Assembly: GCA_004762125.1 (NCBI GenBank)
Contig: SIHQ01000003.1
Coordinates: 1-64,000, forward strand
Reading direction: 5' to 3'
From: Oceanospirillales bacterium
GTDB lineage: Bacteria; Pseudomonadota; Gammaproteobacteria; Pseudomonadales; Endozoicomonadaceae
Length of the DNA: 64,000 nt
A program made the position numbers and the translations under genes. This document shows positions 46,041 through 55,763 of the stretch, piece after piece; the stretch's first letter is position 1; the number at the start of each line of letters is the position of its first letter. A model generated the notes under the pieces. That model was not told the origin of the DNA. It made no database searches and saw only the letters and a list, made by a program, of their open reading frames with translations.

Positions 46041-47825
46041 CTAGAACTGATCATCACTTAATTCATACAACTCTTCTGTGCCAGACACCGCGGAAACCAT
46101 CAGAGCATCCAATCTTGGCAATAAGCGCTTGTAGTAGTAACGCGCGGTAACTCGCTTGGCGTGGTAGAAGCTGGCTTCAGAACTTCCATCTGCCAGTTTT
46201 TCCTTCGCTGTTTTTGCCATCATCGCCCACATCCAGGCATACGCCACATAGGAAAATGCATGGAGATATTCCACACAGGATGAGTTGATCACATTGGCAT
46301 TTTCTTTTGACTGGGCAACCAGTTCACTGGTCAGTTTTTCCAGTTTGCACAATGCACCCTCAAGCTGACTTGAGAATTCACCCGACACATCATCAGCAAT
46401 AAAAGAGCGCACATCTCCCGCAAAGATATCGAAGAACTTCCCACCATTCATGACAACCTTTCGGCCAAGCAGGTCAAGGGACTGAATACCGTTAGTACCT
46501 TCATAAATCTGGGCTATGCGGACATCACGAACCAGCTGCTCTTGTCCCCACTCACGGATATAACCATGACCGCCAAATACTTGCTGACCAGCAACGCAGC
46601 TTTCCAATCCCATATCGGTCAGAAAAGCTTTAACAATCGGAGTCATCAGGGCAACCAGATCAACGGCTTTTTGTTTCTCTTCAGCATCAACACTGAACTT
46701 GGCCGCATCGAGCAACATGGCAACGTAAGTGGAAAATGCACGTCCACCTTCGTTAAGTGCCTTCATGTTCAACAACATACGGCGCACATCACCATGAACC
46801 ATAATGGGATCAGCCGCTTTATCAGGCTGTTTGGCCCCTGTTGCAGAACGACCCTGAATCCGGTCTTTGGCGTATTCCAGTGCTGACTGATACGACATTT
46901 CACTGGTGCCTAATCCCTGAATACCTACGAACAGTCGTTCATAGTTCATCATGGTGAACATGCCATTGAGACCCTTGTTAACCTCACCAACCAGATAACC
47001 TTTCGCGCCGTCGAAATTCATCACACAGGTTGAAGAAGCCTTAATGCCCATTTTGTGTTCTATGGATCCACAATAAACCTGATTTCTGTCAGCCAGACTA
47101 CCGTCATTATTTACATTTACTTTTGGCACCAGGAACAGAGAAATGCCTTTTGGACCCGCTGGAGCATTTGGCAGCTTAGCCAGAACCAGATGAATAATGT
47201 TGTCCGTCAGGTCATGCTCACCACCAGTAATAAAAATCTTGGTGCCGGTAATGTTATAAGAACCATCACCGTTTTCTTCAGCTTTGGTTCGAATAATTCC
47301 CAGATCAGTACCACTGTGAGCTTCTGTCAGGCCCATGGCTCCTGACCATTCGCCTGAGTACATCTTTGGCAGGTAACGCTCTTTCAATTCTTCCGAGGCA
47401 TGGGCATCAACCGCAAGAGCCGCACCGGAAGTCAGGCTGGGATAGAGAATAAAAGCCAGGCTGGCACTGCTGAACATTTCATCGAACTGGGCACTGAGGG
47501 CTTTTGGCATTCCCATGCCACCAAATTCAGGGTTACCGGTCAGTCCAGTAAAACCGGACTCAGAAAACAGTTGGTAAGCGTCTTTATAACCTTTCGGAGT
47601 TGTGACTCCAGATTCACTCCAGTGACAACCTTCTTCATCACCTTCACGGTTGAGCGGTGCTACAGCATTAGCCGCGAGTTTCGCACCTTCTTCCAGAAAC
47701 GCGTCAGCCGTTTCCTTATCGATTGTTTCCTGAGTCGCAGGCCATTGCTGCCATTTCTCTGCCGCCCTGAAGACTTCATGCATAACGAAACGCATGTCAC
47801 GCAGAGGCGCCTGATAGTCAGCCAT
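46041..47825 (-). CDS. Acyl-CoA dehydrogenase, large FadE type
   Basis: The product is about 594 residues, longer than the ~380 of short acyl-CoA dehydrogenases and like Pseudomonas FadE (PA0506/PA0508 type). The N-terminal domain (DYQAPLRDMRFVMHEVF), the middle flavin motifs (AMGLTEAHSGTDLGII; GTKIFITGGEHDL) and the C-terminal domain (VFGGHGYIREWGQEQLVRDVRIAQIYEGTNGIQSLDLLGRK) are all present. It catalyses the first step of fatty acid beta-oxidation in the cytoplasm. AAGGAG precedes ATG 47825. A PsrA-like palindrome lies upstream at 47913-47930. A second copy lies at 49060. Confidence 0.95.
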   Translation of the reverse strand: MADYQAPLRDMRFVMHEVFRAAEKWQQWPATQETIDKETADAFLEEGAKLAANAVAPLNREGDEEGCHWSESGVTTPKGYKDAYQLFSESGFTGLTGNPEFGGMGMPKALSAQFDEMFSSASLAFILYPSLTSGAALAVDAHASEELKERYLPKMYSGEWSGAMGLTEAHSGTDLGIIRTKAEENGDGSYNITGTKIFITGGEHDLTDNIIHLVLAKLPNAPAGPKGISLFLVPKVNVNNDGSLADRNQVYCGSIEHKMGIKASSTCVMNFDGAKGYLVGEVNKGLNGMFTMMNYERLFVGIQGLGTSEMSYQSALEYAKDRIQGRSATGAKQPDKAADPIMVHGDVRRMLLNMKALNEGGRAFSTYVAMLLDAAKFSVDAEEKQKAVDLVALMTPIVKAFLTDMGLESCVAGQQVFGGHGYIREWGQEQLVRDVRIAQIYEGTNGIQSLDLLGRKVVMNGGKFFDIFAGDVRSFIADDVSGEFSSQLEGALCKLEKLTSELVAQSKENANVINSSCVEYLHAFSYVAYAWMWAMMAKTAKEKLADGSSEASFYHAKRVTARYYYKRLLPRLDALMVSAVSGTEELYELSDDQF

Positions 47826-48171
47826 ATTCGACACTCCTTGGAAATTTATTGTGTTTATATTCAAGTGTTGGTGGCTATTCTACCCAAGGCAGTCACCAAC
47901 TGAAAAGACTGTTTCAAACTATCGTTTTAAATTTTTGTTTCAATCTGAAACTAAAGCTTTCTTCTCTGCATCCAAGTGCCTGTCCAGATCATTGATAGTA
48001 AGGGTTTCGGTGAGATAGAGAATAAAATAATTGGAAGAGAGTATCGTAGAAAATTAGCTTTTTAGAACACATAGAATTATCTGATGCTTAAGATAATCCT
48101 GACAAAATGAGTGTTAATACGAAGCAGAAAGTAATGAGATTGGAGCAGGCTAAAAAGCCCGCCTCCTAAAG
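47826..48171. promoter_or_regulatory. Intergenic region upstream of the first acyl-CoA dehydrogenase gene
   Basis: This gap of about 350 bases holds the promoter of the acyl-CoA dehydrogenase gene on the minus strand and the 3' end of the outer membrane barrel gene. It contains the PsrA-like site listed separately, a second dyad GTTTCA-atc-TGAAAC (about 47937-47951), and near 48125-48150 an inverted repeat (GGAG..GGCT / AGCC..CTCC) that may end the barrel-gene transcript. Confidence 0.45.
47913..47930. promoter_or_regulatory. PsrA-like operator, near-palindromic
   Basis: TTCAAAC-TATC-GTTTTAA: two 7-base arms around a 4-base spacer with one mismatch. The form matches the published PsrA consensus (C/G-AAAC, 2-4 bases, GTTT-G/C). 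It lies about 88 bases before the acyl-CoA dehydrogenase start. The nearly identical site at 50917-50934 lies before the second enzyme gene, which supports co-regulation. Confidence 0.6.
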
Positions 48172-48789
48172 TCATATCTTGTAATAAAAACCGGCTGTCA
48201 GAACGACCCCGGCCCAGGATAATTCAAGGCCAACATTTCGATAGCTGAAATCCAGTAATGTCTGAAACATTGGAAAGAAGTCCGTCTCAAACACCCTCAA
48301 ATACTTTTTGTAGCCGTACATGATTCCGGCACGGTAACCGGCTTCAACACTCCAGTTTCCAGCAGTGCTGGAATAAAGCATTCTCTGCCAGCCTGCTGAA
48401 ACAACACGATCACTGTGTGTATTAATAAAAGTTCCGACGTAATATCCGTTGTAAACCATTCCCAGCAGTTGATTATTATTTTCCTGATCGTCTCCTTCCT
48501 CCAAATGCTGAGTCCACATCCCAAGCAATAATCTGTCGTTATAAGGCTGCCCCCATAACCTGCCCGACCAGCCTGATTCTTCTTCGAAACTGTTATACCG
48601 ATAAACCGACTTTATCGGACCAGCATTTTTATTTTTTTCAGAATCAGAGTCTTCGATATCCAATTGATAATTTATTTGGGTTTGCGGCATTAGCTCTGCA
48701 GCAGCCGTATTCCAGAACAAAGAGGCTAGAGCCAGAGTTAAAAGCAAAGACTCTGACAAAAAACTGAATGGCTTTATGGTTTTTTTCAT
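48172..48789 (-). CDS. Small predicted outer-membrane beta-barrel protein
   Basis: The product is about 205 residues with a signal peptide (MKKTIKPFSFLSESLLLTLALAS..FWNTAAA). The mature chain alternates aromatic and polar residues (LLGMVYNGYYVGTFINTHS, AGYRAGIMYGY, LELSWAGVVLTAGFYYKI) and ends in a C-terminal aromatic-rich strand, as outer-membrane barrels do; size suggests about eight strands. I do not recognise a named family with confidence. ATG 48789 is preferred on the signal peptide; 48822 is open. It sits between two acyl-CoA dehydrogenase genes, all on the minus strand, but behind a terminator, so a link to fatty acids is only suggested. Confidence 0.72.
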   Translation of the reverse strand: MKKTIKPFSFLSESLLLTLALASLFWNTAAAELMPQTQINYQLDIEDSDSEKNKNAGPIKSVYRYNSFEEESGWSGRLWGQPYNDRLLLGMWTQHLEEGDDQENNNQLLGMVYNGYYVGTFINTHSDRVVSAGWQRMLYSSTAGNWSVEAGYRAGIMYGYKKYLRVFETDFFPMFQTLLDFSYRNVGLELSWAGVVLTAGFYYKI

Positions 48790-49006
48790 TATCCGTAAAC
48801 AGCTCCGGACGCTGGCATCCAAATAGGAAAGAATTTTTATTTATTGAATGAAAATATATAGACCAGCAAATAGCGGATGGCAAAACAGAAAGGAGAAGTA
48901 TCCATACTTAAGATGCAATAAAGTAAATTATTACTGCTGCAAAGGAGGTGTTGTGCGAAGCTGATTTTTGATGAGACGTCATAAACAAGAAAATCAGCCA
49001 CAAAAA

Positions 49007-49028
49007 AGGGCTGCACTTAGGCAGCCCT
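49007..49028 (-). terminator. Rho-independent terminator downstream of the second acyl-CoA dehydrogenase gene
   Basis: On the minus strand AGGGCTGC, loop CTAAGT, GCAGCCCT is followed by a U-run (TTTTTG). It lies 31 bases after the stop at 49060. Confidence 0.9.
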
Positions 49029-49059
49029 CAAAATTTTTAAACTGTGGCTAAAGTCTTAC

Positions 49060-50850
49060 TCAGAGATCGCCAAAGTCCGCTTCATCCATGCTCAGCAGGT
49101 TATCTGCACCGCTGAGAATAGCTGATTTGTGGGACAGTGTTCTTGGCAGAATACGCTGGAAGTAGAACTGAGCAGTCTGAATCTTGGCCTTGTAAAAACC
49201 TTCTTCAGTGGTTCCTTCAGCAAGCTTCGTTTTGGCGACTCGAACCATGTCAGCCCACATATAGGCCAGAGTGGCGTAACCGGAATACATCAAGAAATCG
49301 ACAGCGGCAGCACCTACTTCGTCAGGGTTTTCCATGGCCTTCACTGCAATCTGCATAGTCAGGTCGCCCCATTCATTGTTAATAGCCGCCAGCGGCTCGA
49401 CAAATTCCTTCATGGATTCATCGTCACCATGCTCTTTACAGAACTGGTGAATTTCCTTGGTGAATGGCTTCATCAGCTCACCACCACTCTGCATGATCTT
49501 ACGACCCAGCAGATCCAGAGCCTGAATACCGGTAGTTCCTTCGTAGAGCATGGAAATACGGCAGTCACGAACGTTTTGTTCCATACCCCATTCACGAATA
49601 AAGCCATGACCACCGTAGCATTGAACACCGTGGTTGGCAGATTCAAAACCGGTCTCTGTCATAAAGGCTTTAACAATAGGAGTCAGGAAGCCCAATTCAT
49701 TGTCAGCCTTTTTACGAACCGCTTCGTCAGGGTGATGGAGAAGGTCAGCTTTCTTCGCTGTGTAGTACAGCAGCGCACGGTTACCTTCAGTCAAAGACTT
49801 AATGGTCAACAGCATACGACGAACATCAGGATGAACAATGATCGGGTCAGCTGGACCTTCAGGATTTTTAGGACCGGAAAGAGAACGGCTTTGAAGGCGG
49901 TCACGGGCATAACGCAGAGCGCCCTGAAAAGCGATTTCACCGTGGGATAGACCCTGAATACCAGTACCCAGACGGGCAGTATTCATAAAGGTAAACATGC
50001 AGTTCAGGCCACGGTTTTCAGTGCCAATCAGATAACCAGTAGCGTTATCGAAGTTCATAACGCAGGTTGCATTACCGTGAATACCCATCTTGTGTTCAAT
50101 GGAACCACAGCTTACGCCATTGTTTTCACCAACGTGGTTTGGCAGATATTTTGGAACGATGAACAGGGAAATGCCCTTGGTGCCTGCAGGTGCACCTGGC
50201 AGACGAGCCAGAACAATATGAATAATGTTCTCTGCCATGTCATGTTCACCGGCAGAGATGAAAATTTTGGTACCTGTGATTTTGTAGCAACCATCTTCCT
50301 GAGGCTCTGCTTTGGTACGCAACATACCCAAATCAGTACCACAATGAGATTCGGTCAAACACATGGTTCCGGTCCACTCACCGGCAATCATTTTAGTCAG
50401 GTATTCCTGCTTTTGCTCTTCAGTACCATGCTCTTCTAGCGTATTCATAGCACCGTGGCTCAGACCTGGATACATACCCCAGGACCAGTTTGCTTCACCC
50501 ATCAATTCACTGAGCACCAGACCCAATGAATAAGGCAAACCTTGGCCACCGTACTTCACATCACTGGCCAGTGATGGCCAGCCACCTTCAACAAACTTCT
50601 GATAGGCTTCTTTAAATCCGGTCGGCGTTGTCACACCGTTTTCATGCCAGGTACAACCTTCCTGGTCGCCTATCTGATTCAAAGGTGCCAGCACTTGCTC
50701 AGAAAACTTGGCGCCCTCTTCCAGAATCGCATCCACCATATCAGGTGTTGCTTCATCTGCACCGGGAAGTGTCGAGTAATGCTCGTCATAGCCAAGCAGT
50801 TCATCACGAACAAACCGGAGATCACGGAGTGGAGCCTTGTAGTCTGGCAT
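49060..50850 (-). CDS. Acyl-CoA dehydrogenase, large FadE type (second copy)
   Basis: The product is 596 residues and of the same family as the gene at 46041. The N-terminal [18 protein letters not shown], the central [16 protein letters not shown] and [13 protein letters not shown], and the C-terminal [41 protein letters not shown] are present. GAGG precedes ATG 50850. A perfect PsrA-type palindrome lies upstream at 50917-50934. The two enzymes differ clearly in sequence, so they are diverged paralogs that may prefer different chain lengths, as proposed for the Pseudomonas pair. Confidence 0.95.
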   Translation of the reverse strand: MPDYKAPLRDLRFVRDELLGYDEHYSTLPGADEATPDMVDAILEEGAKFSEQVLAPLNQIGDQEGCTWHENGVTTPTGFKEAYQKFVEGGWPSLASDVKYGGQGLPYSLGLVLSELMGEANWSWGMYPGLSHGAMNTLEEHGTEEQKQEYLTKMIAGEWTGTMCLTESHCGTDLGMLRTKAEPQEDGCYKITGTKIFISAGEHDMAENIIHIVLARLPGAPAGTKGISLFIVPKYLPNHVGENNGVSCGSIEHKMGIHGNATCVMNFDNATGYLIGTENRGLNCMFTFMNTARLGTGIQGLSHGEIAFQGALRYARDRLQSRSLSGPKNPEGPADPIIVHPDVRRMLLTIKSLTEGNRALLYYTAKKADLLHHPDEAVRKKADNELGFLTPIVKAFMTETGFESANHGVQCYGGHGFIREWGMEQNVRDCRISMLYEGTTGIQALDLLGRKIMQSGGELMKPFTKEIHQFCKEHGDDESMKEFVEPLAAINNEWGDLTMQIAVKAMENPDEVGAAAVDFLMYSGYATLAYMWADMVRVAKTKLAEGTTEEGFYKAKIQTAQFYFQRILPRTLSHKSAILSGADNLLSMDEADFGDL

Positions 50851-50916
50851 GTTGGTACCTCTGAATCTCTTATATTTATTGGGTGTACGTCTGTATTGAT
50901 AAAGTATAGCGCACAC

Positions 50917-50934
50917 TTCAAACAGGTGTTTGAA
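50917..50934. promoter_or_regulatory. PsrA-like operator, perfect palindrome
   Basis: TTCAAAC-AGGT-GTTTGAA is a perfect 7-base dyad with a 4-base spacer, matching the PsrA consensus, about 67 bases before the start of the second acyl-CoA dehydrogenase gene. PsrA is a TetR-family fatty-acid sensor; no psrA gene is in this window. The site at 47913-47930 is nearly the same. Confidence 0.65.
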
Positions 50935-51119
50935 ACTTACGTTCGCTTACATTGATTGTCAACTGCTTTGATGAACTTCACGTGACAAAACACTGCTTAT
51001 CTCGATATTGATGAACGTAATTTCTCGGAAAATTTTATAGCTCGGAATGAAAGACAAAGAACTGATTGTAACCGTACGAATAGTGTCTTTTATTATTCAA
51101 TAATGAAGTAGAAAATAAA

Positions 51120-51140
51120 TGGGGCTAAAGAAAAGCCCCA
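51120..51140 (-). terminator. Terminator downstream of the biotin operon
   Basis: TGGGGCT (51120-51126) pairs with AGCCCCA (51134-51140). On the minus strand the stem is followed by a U-rich tract (TTTATTTTC). It lies 17 bases after the bioD stop at 51157. Confidence 0.8.
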
Positions 51141-51156
51141 GAAAGAATGGTAAAAC

Positions 51157-51837
51157 TTAAAGAAGGGTCGTTAAATCGAGTTGGCTGCCAGTCCAGTGAG
51201 AATCAGCATTTTCATTCCACTTAACCACACCCAGACAAGGCGTAGAAAACATGCCTTGAAGAGTCGCTACATTTTCATCAAAACGATCCATTTCCGGATC
51301 AACCTGATTCGCCACCCAACCAGCCAGTCGACAACCACTGCGAACAATAGATTCCGCAGTCAGCAGCGCATGATTGATACAGCCAAGTTTCATTCCTACT
51401 ACCAGAATCACCGGTGTATTTAACTCTTTTGCCAACTCTGAAAGCATTTCACGATCGTTCAGTGGAACTCTCCAGCCACCAGCTCCCTCGATAAAAGAGA
51501 TGTCATGCTTTTTCATCAAAGCTCCACGACAGAGTCCGGTGAGTCTTGAAACAGTGATCCGTCGGTTTTCTTCCTGCGCTGCAATATGAGGCGCAATGGC
51601 AGACTTGAACAGAACCGGGTTCACCTGCGCGTAAGACATCTCAGCACTCATGACGTCCATCAGTTTGAGAGCGTCATCATTTCTTGCGCCCTTTTCTGTC
51701 TCTTCACTACCAGCAGCTACAGGCTTCAGAGCCAGAGTCTGCAAACCTTGCTGATTAGCTGCTTCAAGCAGACCACAGGTAATAAACGTTTTACCTGCAT
51801 CGGTATCAGTACCCGTTACAAAGAAAGTTTTAGCCAT
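51157..51837 (-). CDS. bioD: Dethiobiotin synthetase
   Basis: The product is 226 residues. It closes the ureido ring of dethiobiotin from diaminopelargonic acid, CO2 and ATP. The start MAKTFFVTGTDTDAGKTFITCGLL has the P-loop-like TGTDTxxGKT motif, and LKPVAAGSE and EGAGGWRVPL are also typical. ATG 51837 is chosen on family starts; GTG 51849 is an in-frame alternative. It is last in bioBFHCD, 29 bases after bioC, and a terminator follows. Confidence 0.95.
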   Translation of the reverse strand: MAKTFFVTGTDTDAGKTFITCGLLEAANQQGLQTLALKPVAAGSEETEKGARNDDALKLMDVMSAEMSYAQVNPVLFKSAIAPHIAAQEENRRITVSRLTGLCRGALMKKHDISFIEGAGGWRVPLNDREMLSELAKELNTPVILVVGMKLGCINHALLTAESIVRSGCRLAGWVANQVDPEMDRFDENVATLQGMFSTPCLGVVKWNENADSHWTGSQLDLTTLL

Positions 51838-51866
51838 TACTGAGTTCACTGCTCACTTCGAGAAAG

Positions 51867-52670
51867 TCACTTCGAAAAAGTACCGTAAATAACCTGGTAG
51901 GACAGAGGCAGCCCCATTTCTGTTCGAGCGTTTTCGTAGGCCTCTTCCAGCTTCTGCAACCGGGTTCGATTCATCAACCCCTGATGGGCAGAATGAACGG
52001 TATTAACCCCCAGCGCTTTTAACTCTCTTAATAGAGTTACTACAGAAGGGTAATGCAGTGTTTCATGCTGCAGTTTTAAAGAGTTAACCTGAAAACCCGA
52101 AAGAGAGGCTGTCTGTTGTTGCAGACCGAAAGGTTCAAAACCATTGATATGAACATGAGAATCTACTTGCTGCCAGGCATGATTCAATTCAGCCATGGTT
52201 CCCTTCACCAACGATGAGAAAACAAACAGCCCATCTGGTTTCAAAACTCTTTTCACTTCAGCCAGAACTGTCTCAAACTCACACCACTGAATAGCCAGAC
52301 TGGAAAAAACAAGATCGAAAGAGGCGTCTTTAAAAGGCAATGATTCAATATCACCAGCGCACCAGGACGCTTCAGTTTTCCGGGACCTCGAAAACTTCAG
52401 CATACCCATTGCCAAATCAACACCGGTTACATGGGCGTCAGAGAACGTATTATTCAGAATCACTGTCTGACTGCCCGTCCCCGAGCCCAGATCCAATACT
52501 CTCTCAGGCTGAAAACCTGCCGGAATACCCAGCATGGCTCGAGCTGCTACTCGTTTCTGAAGAGCTGCAGCACAGTCATAAGTTTCAGCGGCACGGCTGA
52601 AGTTAGCCGCCACTCGCTGTTTGTCTACCGTTTTATACAGAGCATCCCTATCTCTCAGTTTCGACTGCAT
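51867..52670 (-). CDS. bioC: Malonyl-ACP O-methyltransferase
   Basis: The product is 267 residues. It methylates malonyl-ACP with S-adenosylmethionine so that the fatty acid synthase can build the pimeloyl chain. The SAM motif VLDLGSGTGSQTVIL and VTGVDLAMGML are clear, and VAANFSRAAETYDCAAALQKRVA matches the BioC N-terminus. Its start overlaps the bioH stop by 16 bases, so the two are translationally linked. BioH, encoded just upstream, removes the methyl group later. Confidence 0.95.
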   Translation of the reverse strand: MQSKLRDRDALYKTVDKQRVAANFSRAAETYDCAAALQKRVAARAMLGIPAGFQPERVLDLGSGTGSQTVILNNTFSDAHVTGVDLAMGMLKFSRSRKTEASWCAGDIESLPFKDASFDLVFSSLAIQWCEFETVLAEVKRVLKPDGLFVFSSLVKGTMAELNHAWQQVDSHVHINGFEPFGLQQQTASLSGFQVNSLKLQHETLHYPSVVTLLRELKALGVNTVHSAHQGLMNRTRLQKLEEAYENARTEMGLPLSYQVIYGTFSK

Positions 52671-53407
52671 AGACGTTTAACCTGGTCAGCAATCTGTTGG
52701 ATAACACCGCTCTCTGTATCCAGAAAGAAACAGTGTCCTCCTTCAATAAGTTCCACTCGATGGGCAGGGAAAGTTCTGCTCACCCGGTCAGCCGCATCAG
52801 CGGGTACCAGTGCGTCCTGCTTGCCAAAGTATTGAATCACCGGGCAACGAATATCCGCAAGTTGGGAGCTGACATTGCTGCTTCCAAGCATCTCTAATAG
52901 CTGCAGTAAAATGTCAGCATCGAGATCCATATCAAGCTCAATAGCTTTTTTCAGCTGTGCCAGAACCTCTTTGCGATTAGAGTTACCCATACTGCAAAGT
53001 GTTGCAAACTGATCAACCGTTGCTTCCGGCGCTTCTTTCATTCCCTGATAAAAACTATCAAAGGTTTGTGGCAGCATCGCTTCTGACCAGTCATCATTTC
53101 TTACAAAACAAGGATTGCTGGCCAAAGTAATCAAGCCTGCAACCTTATCCGGATTCTGGCTTGCGTACAGGGATGCCAGTGCACCACCCATGGACCAGCC
53201 AATAAGAATAACAGGGGTTTCAAACAAATGAAGATCAAGATACTGAAGCAGAGATTGCCAGTCATACTTACGACCAGGCTCTTCTACAAGTCCCGGTAAC
53301 TGAACCACCGATGCACGACCATCCCCATCGAGGGCTTCGGCAAGTGGTTCCATTACTGATGCAGGCATGCCCCAACCACTGACCAGAACAACAGGCAGAG
53401 TGTTCAT
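52655..53407 (-). CDS. bioH: Pimeloyl-ACP methyl ester carboxylesterase
   Basis: The product is 250 residues, an alpha/beta hydrolase. The nucleophile serine lies in [12 protein letters not shown], the Asp in FGKQDALVP and the His near [11 protein letters not shown]. It hydrolyses the methyl ester to free pimeloyl-ACP for BioF. AGGAGG precedes ATG 53407. That start overlaps the bioF stop by four bases (ATGA), and its own end overlaps bioC. Confidence 0.95.
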   Translation of the reverse strand: MNTLPVVLVSGWGMPASVMEPLAEALDGDGRASVVQLPGLVEEPGRKYDWQSLLQYLDLHLFETPVILIGWSMGGALASLYASQNPDKVAGLITLASNPCFVRNDDWSEAMLPQTFDSFYQGMKEAPEATVDQFATLCSMGNSNRKEVLAQLKKAIELDMDLDADILLQLLEMLGSSNVSSQLADIRCPVIQYFGKQDALVPADAADRVSRTFPAHRVELIEGGHCFFLDTESGVIQQIADQVKRLCSRN

Positions 53408-54594
53408 GATACTTCCTCCTGAAATGGTTGCTTCCGCGACCAATAAGCACTTTTATCCAGAGCCTCAAGCAGCTGTTGAACCTGATGTTCTTCATGGCTG
53501 GCACTGAGCGTAATTCTCAGTCTGGAAGTACCTTTCGGAACCGTCGGTGGACGAATCGGTGTCACCAGGATTCCATCTCTTGCCAATTGCTCACTCATGG
53601 CCACAGCTGCTTCAGCTGAGCCGACAATAACAGGCTGGATGGGAGAGTGCGAGTTCACCAGCTGCAATCCCAATTGCTTACAACCTTGGCGAAACTGTTG
53701 AATCAATACGGCCAACTTTTCCCGACGCCAGTTTTCATGTTGCAACAGTCGTAAACTGGTTCGTGTTGCTTCTGCAACGGCTGGCGGCATAGAGGTGGTG
53801 TAAATATAAGTTCGTGCAAACTGGATGAGTGTTTCAATCAGAGCTTCACTGCCGGCAACAAAAGCACCTGCTGTACCAAAGGCTTTTCCCAACGTGCCTA
53901 CCAACACCGGTAACTGCTGCTGAGAAAGACCAAAGTGTTCTGCAACACCACCGCCGTTCTTTCCTAAACAACCAAAACCGTGAGCATCATCCACCATTAA
54001 CCAGGCGTTATGCTTTTTGGCTGTTTCTACAAGCTCCGGCACAGGAGCCAGATCACCATCCATACTGAACACGCCATCAGTGACGATCAGTTTTCGGCGA
54101 GCTTCGGTTTTGACCAGACGCTTTTCCAGACTTTCTACGTCATTGTGCAGATAACGTTGAAAACGTGCCCCTGAAAGCAGTCCTGCATCCAGCAGGGAAG
54201 CATGATTTAGTCTGTCCTGAAAAACCGCATCTTCCTTACCAAGCAGAGCACTGATCACTCCCAAGTTGGCCATATAGCCATTGGAAAATAGAAGAGCACG
54301 CTCACGACCGGTAAACTCAGCCAGCTCTTCTTCCAGCTGATGATGAGCACGGCTGTGCCCCACCACAAGATGAGAAGCGCCACCACCCGTACCGTAATCC
54401 TGTGTTGCTGCCGACATAGACCGGCTTACCTCAGGATGGTTGGCCAGACCAAGATAGTCATTACTGCAGAAAGCCAGGTAGGGCTTGCCATCAACAATGA
54501 CTTTTGGCCCCTGTGGGGTTTCAAGGGTTTTACGGGATCGATAGAGGCCTGCCTTCTCACGGGCAGCCAGATCGATTTCCAGGTTAAATGTCAT
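53404..54594 (-). CDS. bioF: 8-amino-7-oxononanoate synthase
   Basis: The product is 396 residues, a PLP alpha-oxoamine synthase that joins pimeloyl-ACP and alanine. The PLP lysine is in [13 protein letters not shown], and the fold motifs [26 protein letters not shown] and [12 protein letters not shown] are conserved. Its ATG overlaps the bioB stop by one base and its end overlaps bioH by four, so bioB, bioF and bioH are tightly coupled. Confidence 0.97.
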   Translation of the reverse strand: MTFNLEIDLAAREKAGLYRSRKTLETPQGPKVIVDGKPYLAFCSNDYLGLANHPEVSRSMSAATQDYGTGGGASHLVVGHSRAHHQLEEELAEFTGRERALLFSNGYMANLGVISALLGKEDAVFQDRLNHASLLDAGLLSGARFQRYLHNDVESLEKRLVKTEARRKLIVTDGVFSMDGDLAPVPELVETAKKHNAWLMVDDAHGFGCLGKNGGGVAEHFGLSQQQLPVLVGTLGKAFGTAGAFVAGSEALIETLIQFARTYIYTTSMPPAVAEATRTSLRLLQHENWRREKLAVLIQQFRQGCKQLGLQLVNSHSPIQPVIVGSAEAAVAMSEQLARDGILVTPIRPPTVPKGTSRLRITLSASHEEHQVQQLLEALDKSAYWSRKQPFQEEVS

Positions 54595-55646
54595 TAGGAA
54601 GCCTTCATGGCATCGTAATACTGTTCTGTGTCCTGCTCGCGCAGAGGACAGTTACGGGCAAATTCTTCCATGTCCTGTTCACTGGTTTCTTCTACGGTGT
54701 CATCCATATTGATGCCCAGTTTATCGAACAGCTGTCGATCATCACTTTCCTTCGGGTTAGGCGTTGTGAGTAACTTGTCGCCCAGGAAAATAGAGTTAGC
54801 GCCGGCAAGGAAGGCCAGAGCCTGTAACTCGTCACTCATGTTTTCACGACCGGCAGACAGGCGAACATTAGACGAAGGCATCAGAATTTTAGCAACGGCA
54901 ATGGTACGAACAAACTCAATACCATCTACGGCATCCACATTTTCCAGAGGTGTACCTGCAACTCGAACCAGCATATTAATAGGCACACTTTCCGGATGCT
55001 TTGGGAGGTTTGCCAGTTCTATCAACATAGCAGCACGGTCGCGCACGGTTTCACCCAGTCCAACAATACCGCCACTGCAGACATTCATACCAGATTCACG
55101 AACGTGAGACAGGGTATCCATTCGATCTGAAAAAGTACGAGTAGTGATAATGTTGCCGTAGAACTCTGGAGACGTGTCCAGGTTGTGGTTGTAATAATCC
55201 AGGCCTGCTTCAGCTAACTGGTTCGCCTGTTCTTCATTGAGCATGCCCAATGTCATGCAGGTTTCCAAACCCAGTTCCTTTACCCCTTTCACCATTTCAA
55301 AGATGTAGGGCATATCTTTAGCCGGCGGGTTTTTCCAGGCAGCACCCATGCAGAAACGGGTCGCTCCGGATGATTTTGCATGACGAGCTTCTTCGAGAAC
55401 CTTACGCACTTCCATCAGTTTTTCTTTATCAAGGCCAGTGTTGTAGTGGCCACTCTGAGGGCAGTATTTACAATCTTCCGGGCAGGCACCTGTCTTGATG
55501 GACAGCAGTGTACTAACCTGCACACGGTTCGGATTAAAGTGTTCCCTGTGGGCTAGCTGAGCCTGAAAAACCAAATCGTTAAACGGCTGTTGAAACAGGT
55601 TCTCAACGTCTTCAATAGTCCAATCGTGGCGCAGATTATCAGTCAT
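54594..55646 (-). CDS. bioB: Biotin synthase
   Basis: The product is 350 residues, a radical SAM enzyme that inserts sulfur into dethiobiotin. The cluster motif C-x3-C-x2-C is in [13 protein letters not shown]; further on are [10 protein letters not shown] and [13 protein letters not shown], with the conserved R in NVRLSAGRE near the second cluster. It leads the bioBFHCD operon; bioA is not here. No obvious BirA operator is seen in the 117-base gap to comF. Confidence 0.97.
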   Translation of the reverse strand: MTDNLRHDWTIEDVENLFQQPFNDLVFQAQLAHREHFNPNRVQVSTLLSIKTGACPEDCKYCPQSGHYNTGLDKEKLMEVRKVLEEARHAKSSGATRFCMGAAWKNPPAKDMPYIFEMVKGVKELGLETCMTLGMLNEEQANQLAEAGLDYYNHNLDTSPEFYGNIITTRTFSDRMDTLSHVRESGMNVCSGGIVGLGETVRDRAAMLIELANLPKHPESVPINMLVRVAGTPLENVDAVDGIEFVRTIAVAKILMPSSNVRLSAGRENMSDELQALAFLAGANSIFLGDKLLTTPNPKESDDRQLFDKLGINMDDTVEETSEQDMEEFARNCPLREQDTEQYYDAMKAS

Positions 55647-55763
55647 CTTCTCACTGTGCTTTCACGGGGAAAGCTCTCTGGTTGTGTGGCTGAAACCTGT
55701 GAATCAGGCCTCAGCAAATATTTGAATTAGAGATCAAAAACATAGTGATAATAAATAACTGAG

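Noticed and set aside
49129-49950. 273-codon frame opposite the second acyl-CoA dehydrogenase gene
   Set aside because: It is the antisense shadow of a conserved enzyme. No signal or motif is present.
55647-55763. BirA operator between bioB and comF
   Set aside because: I looked for a TTGTAAACC-type inverted repeat with the known spacing and found none; short GGTT/AACC matches there are too weak to call.
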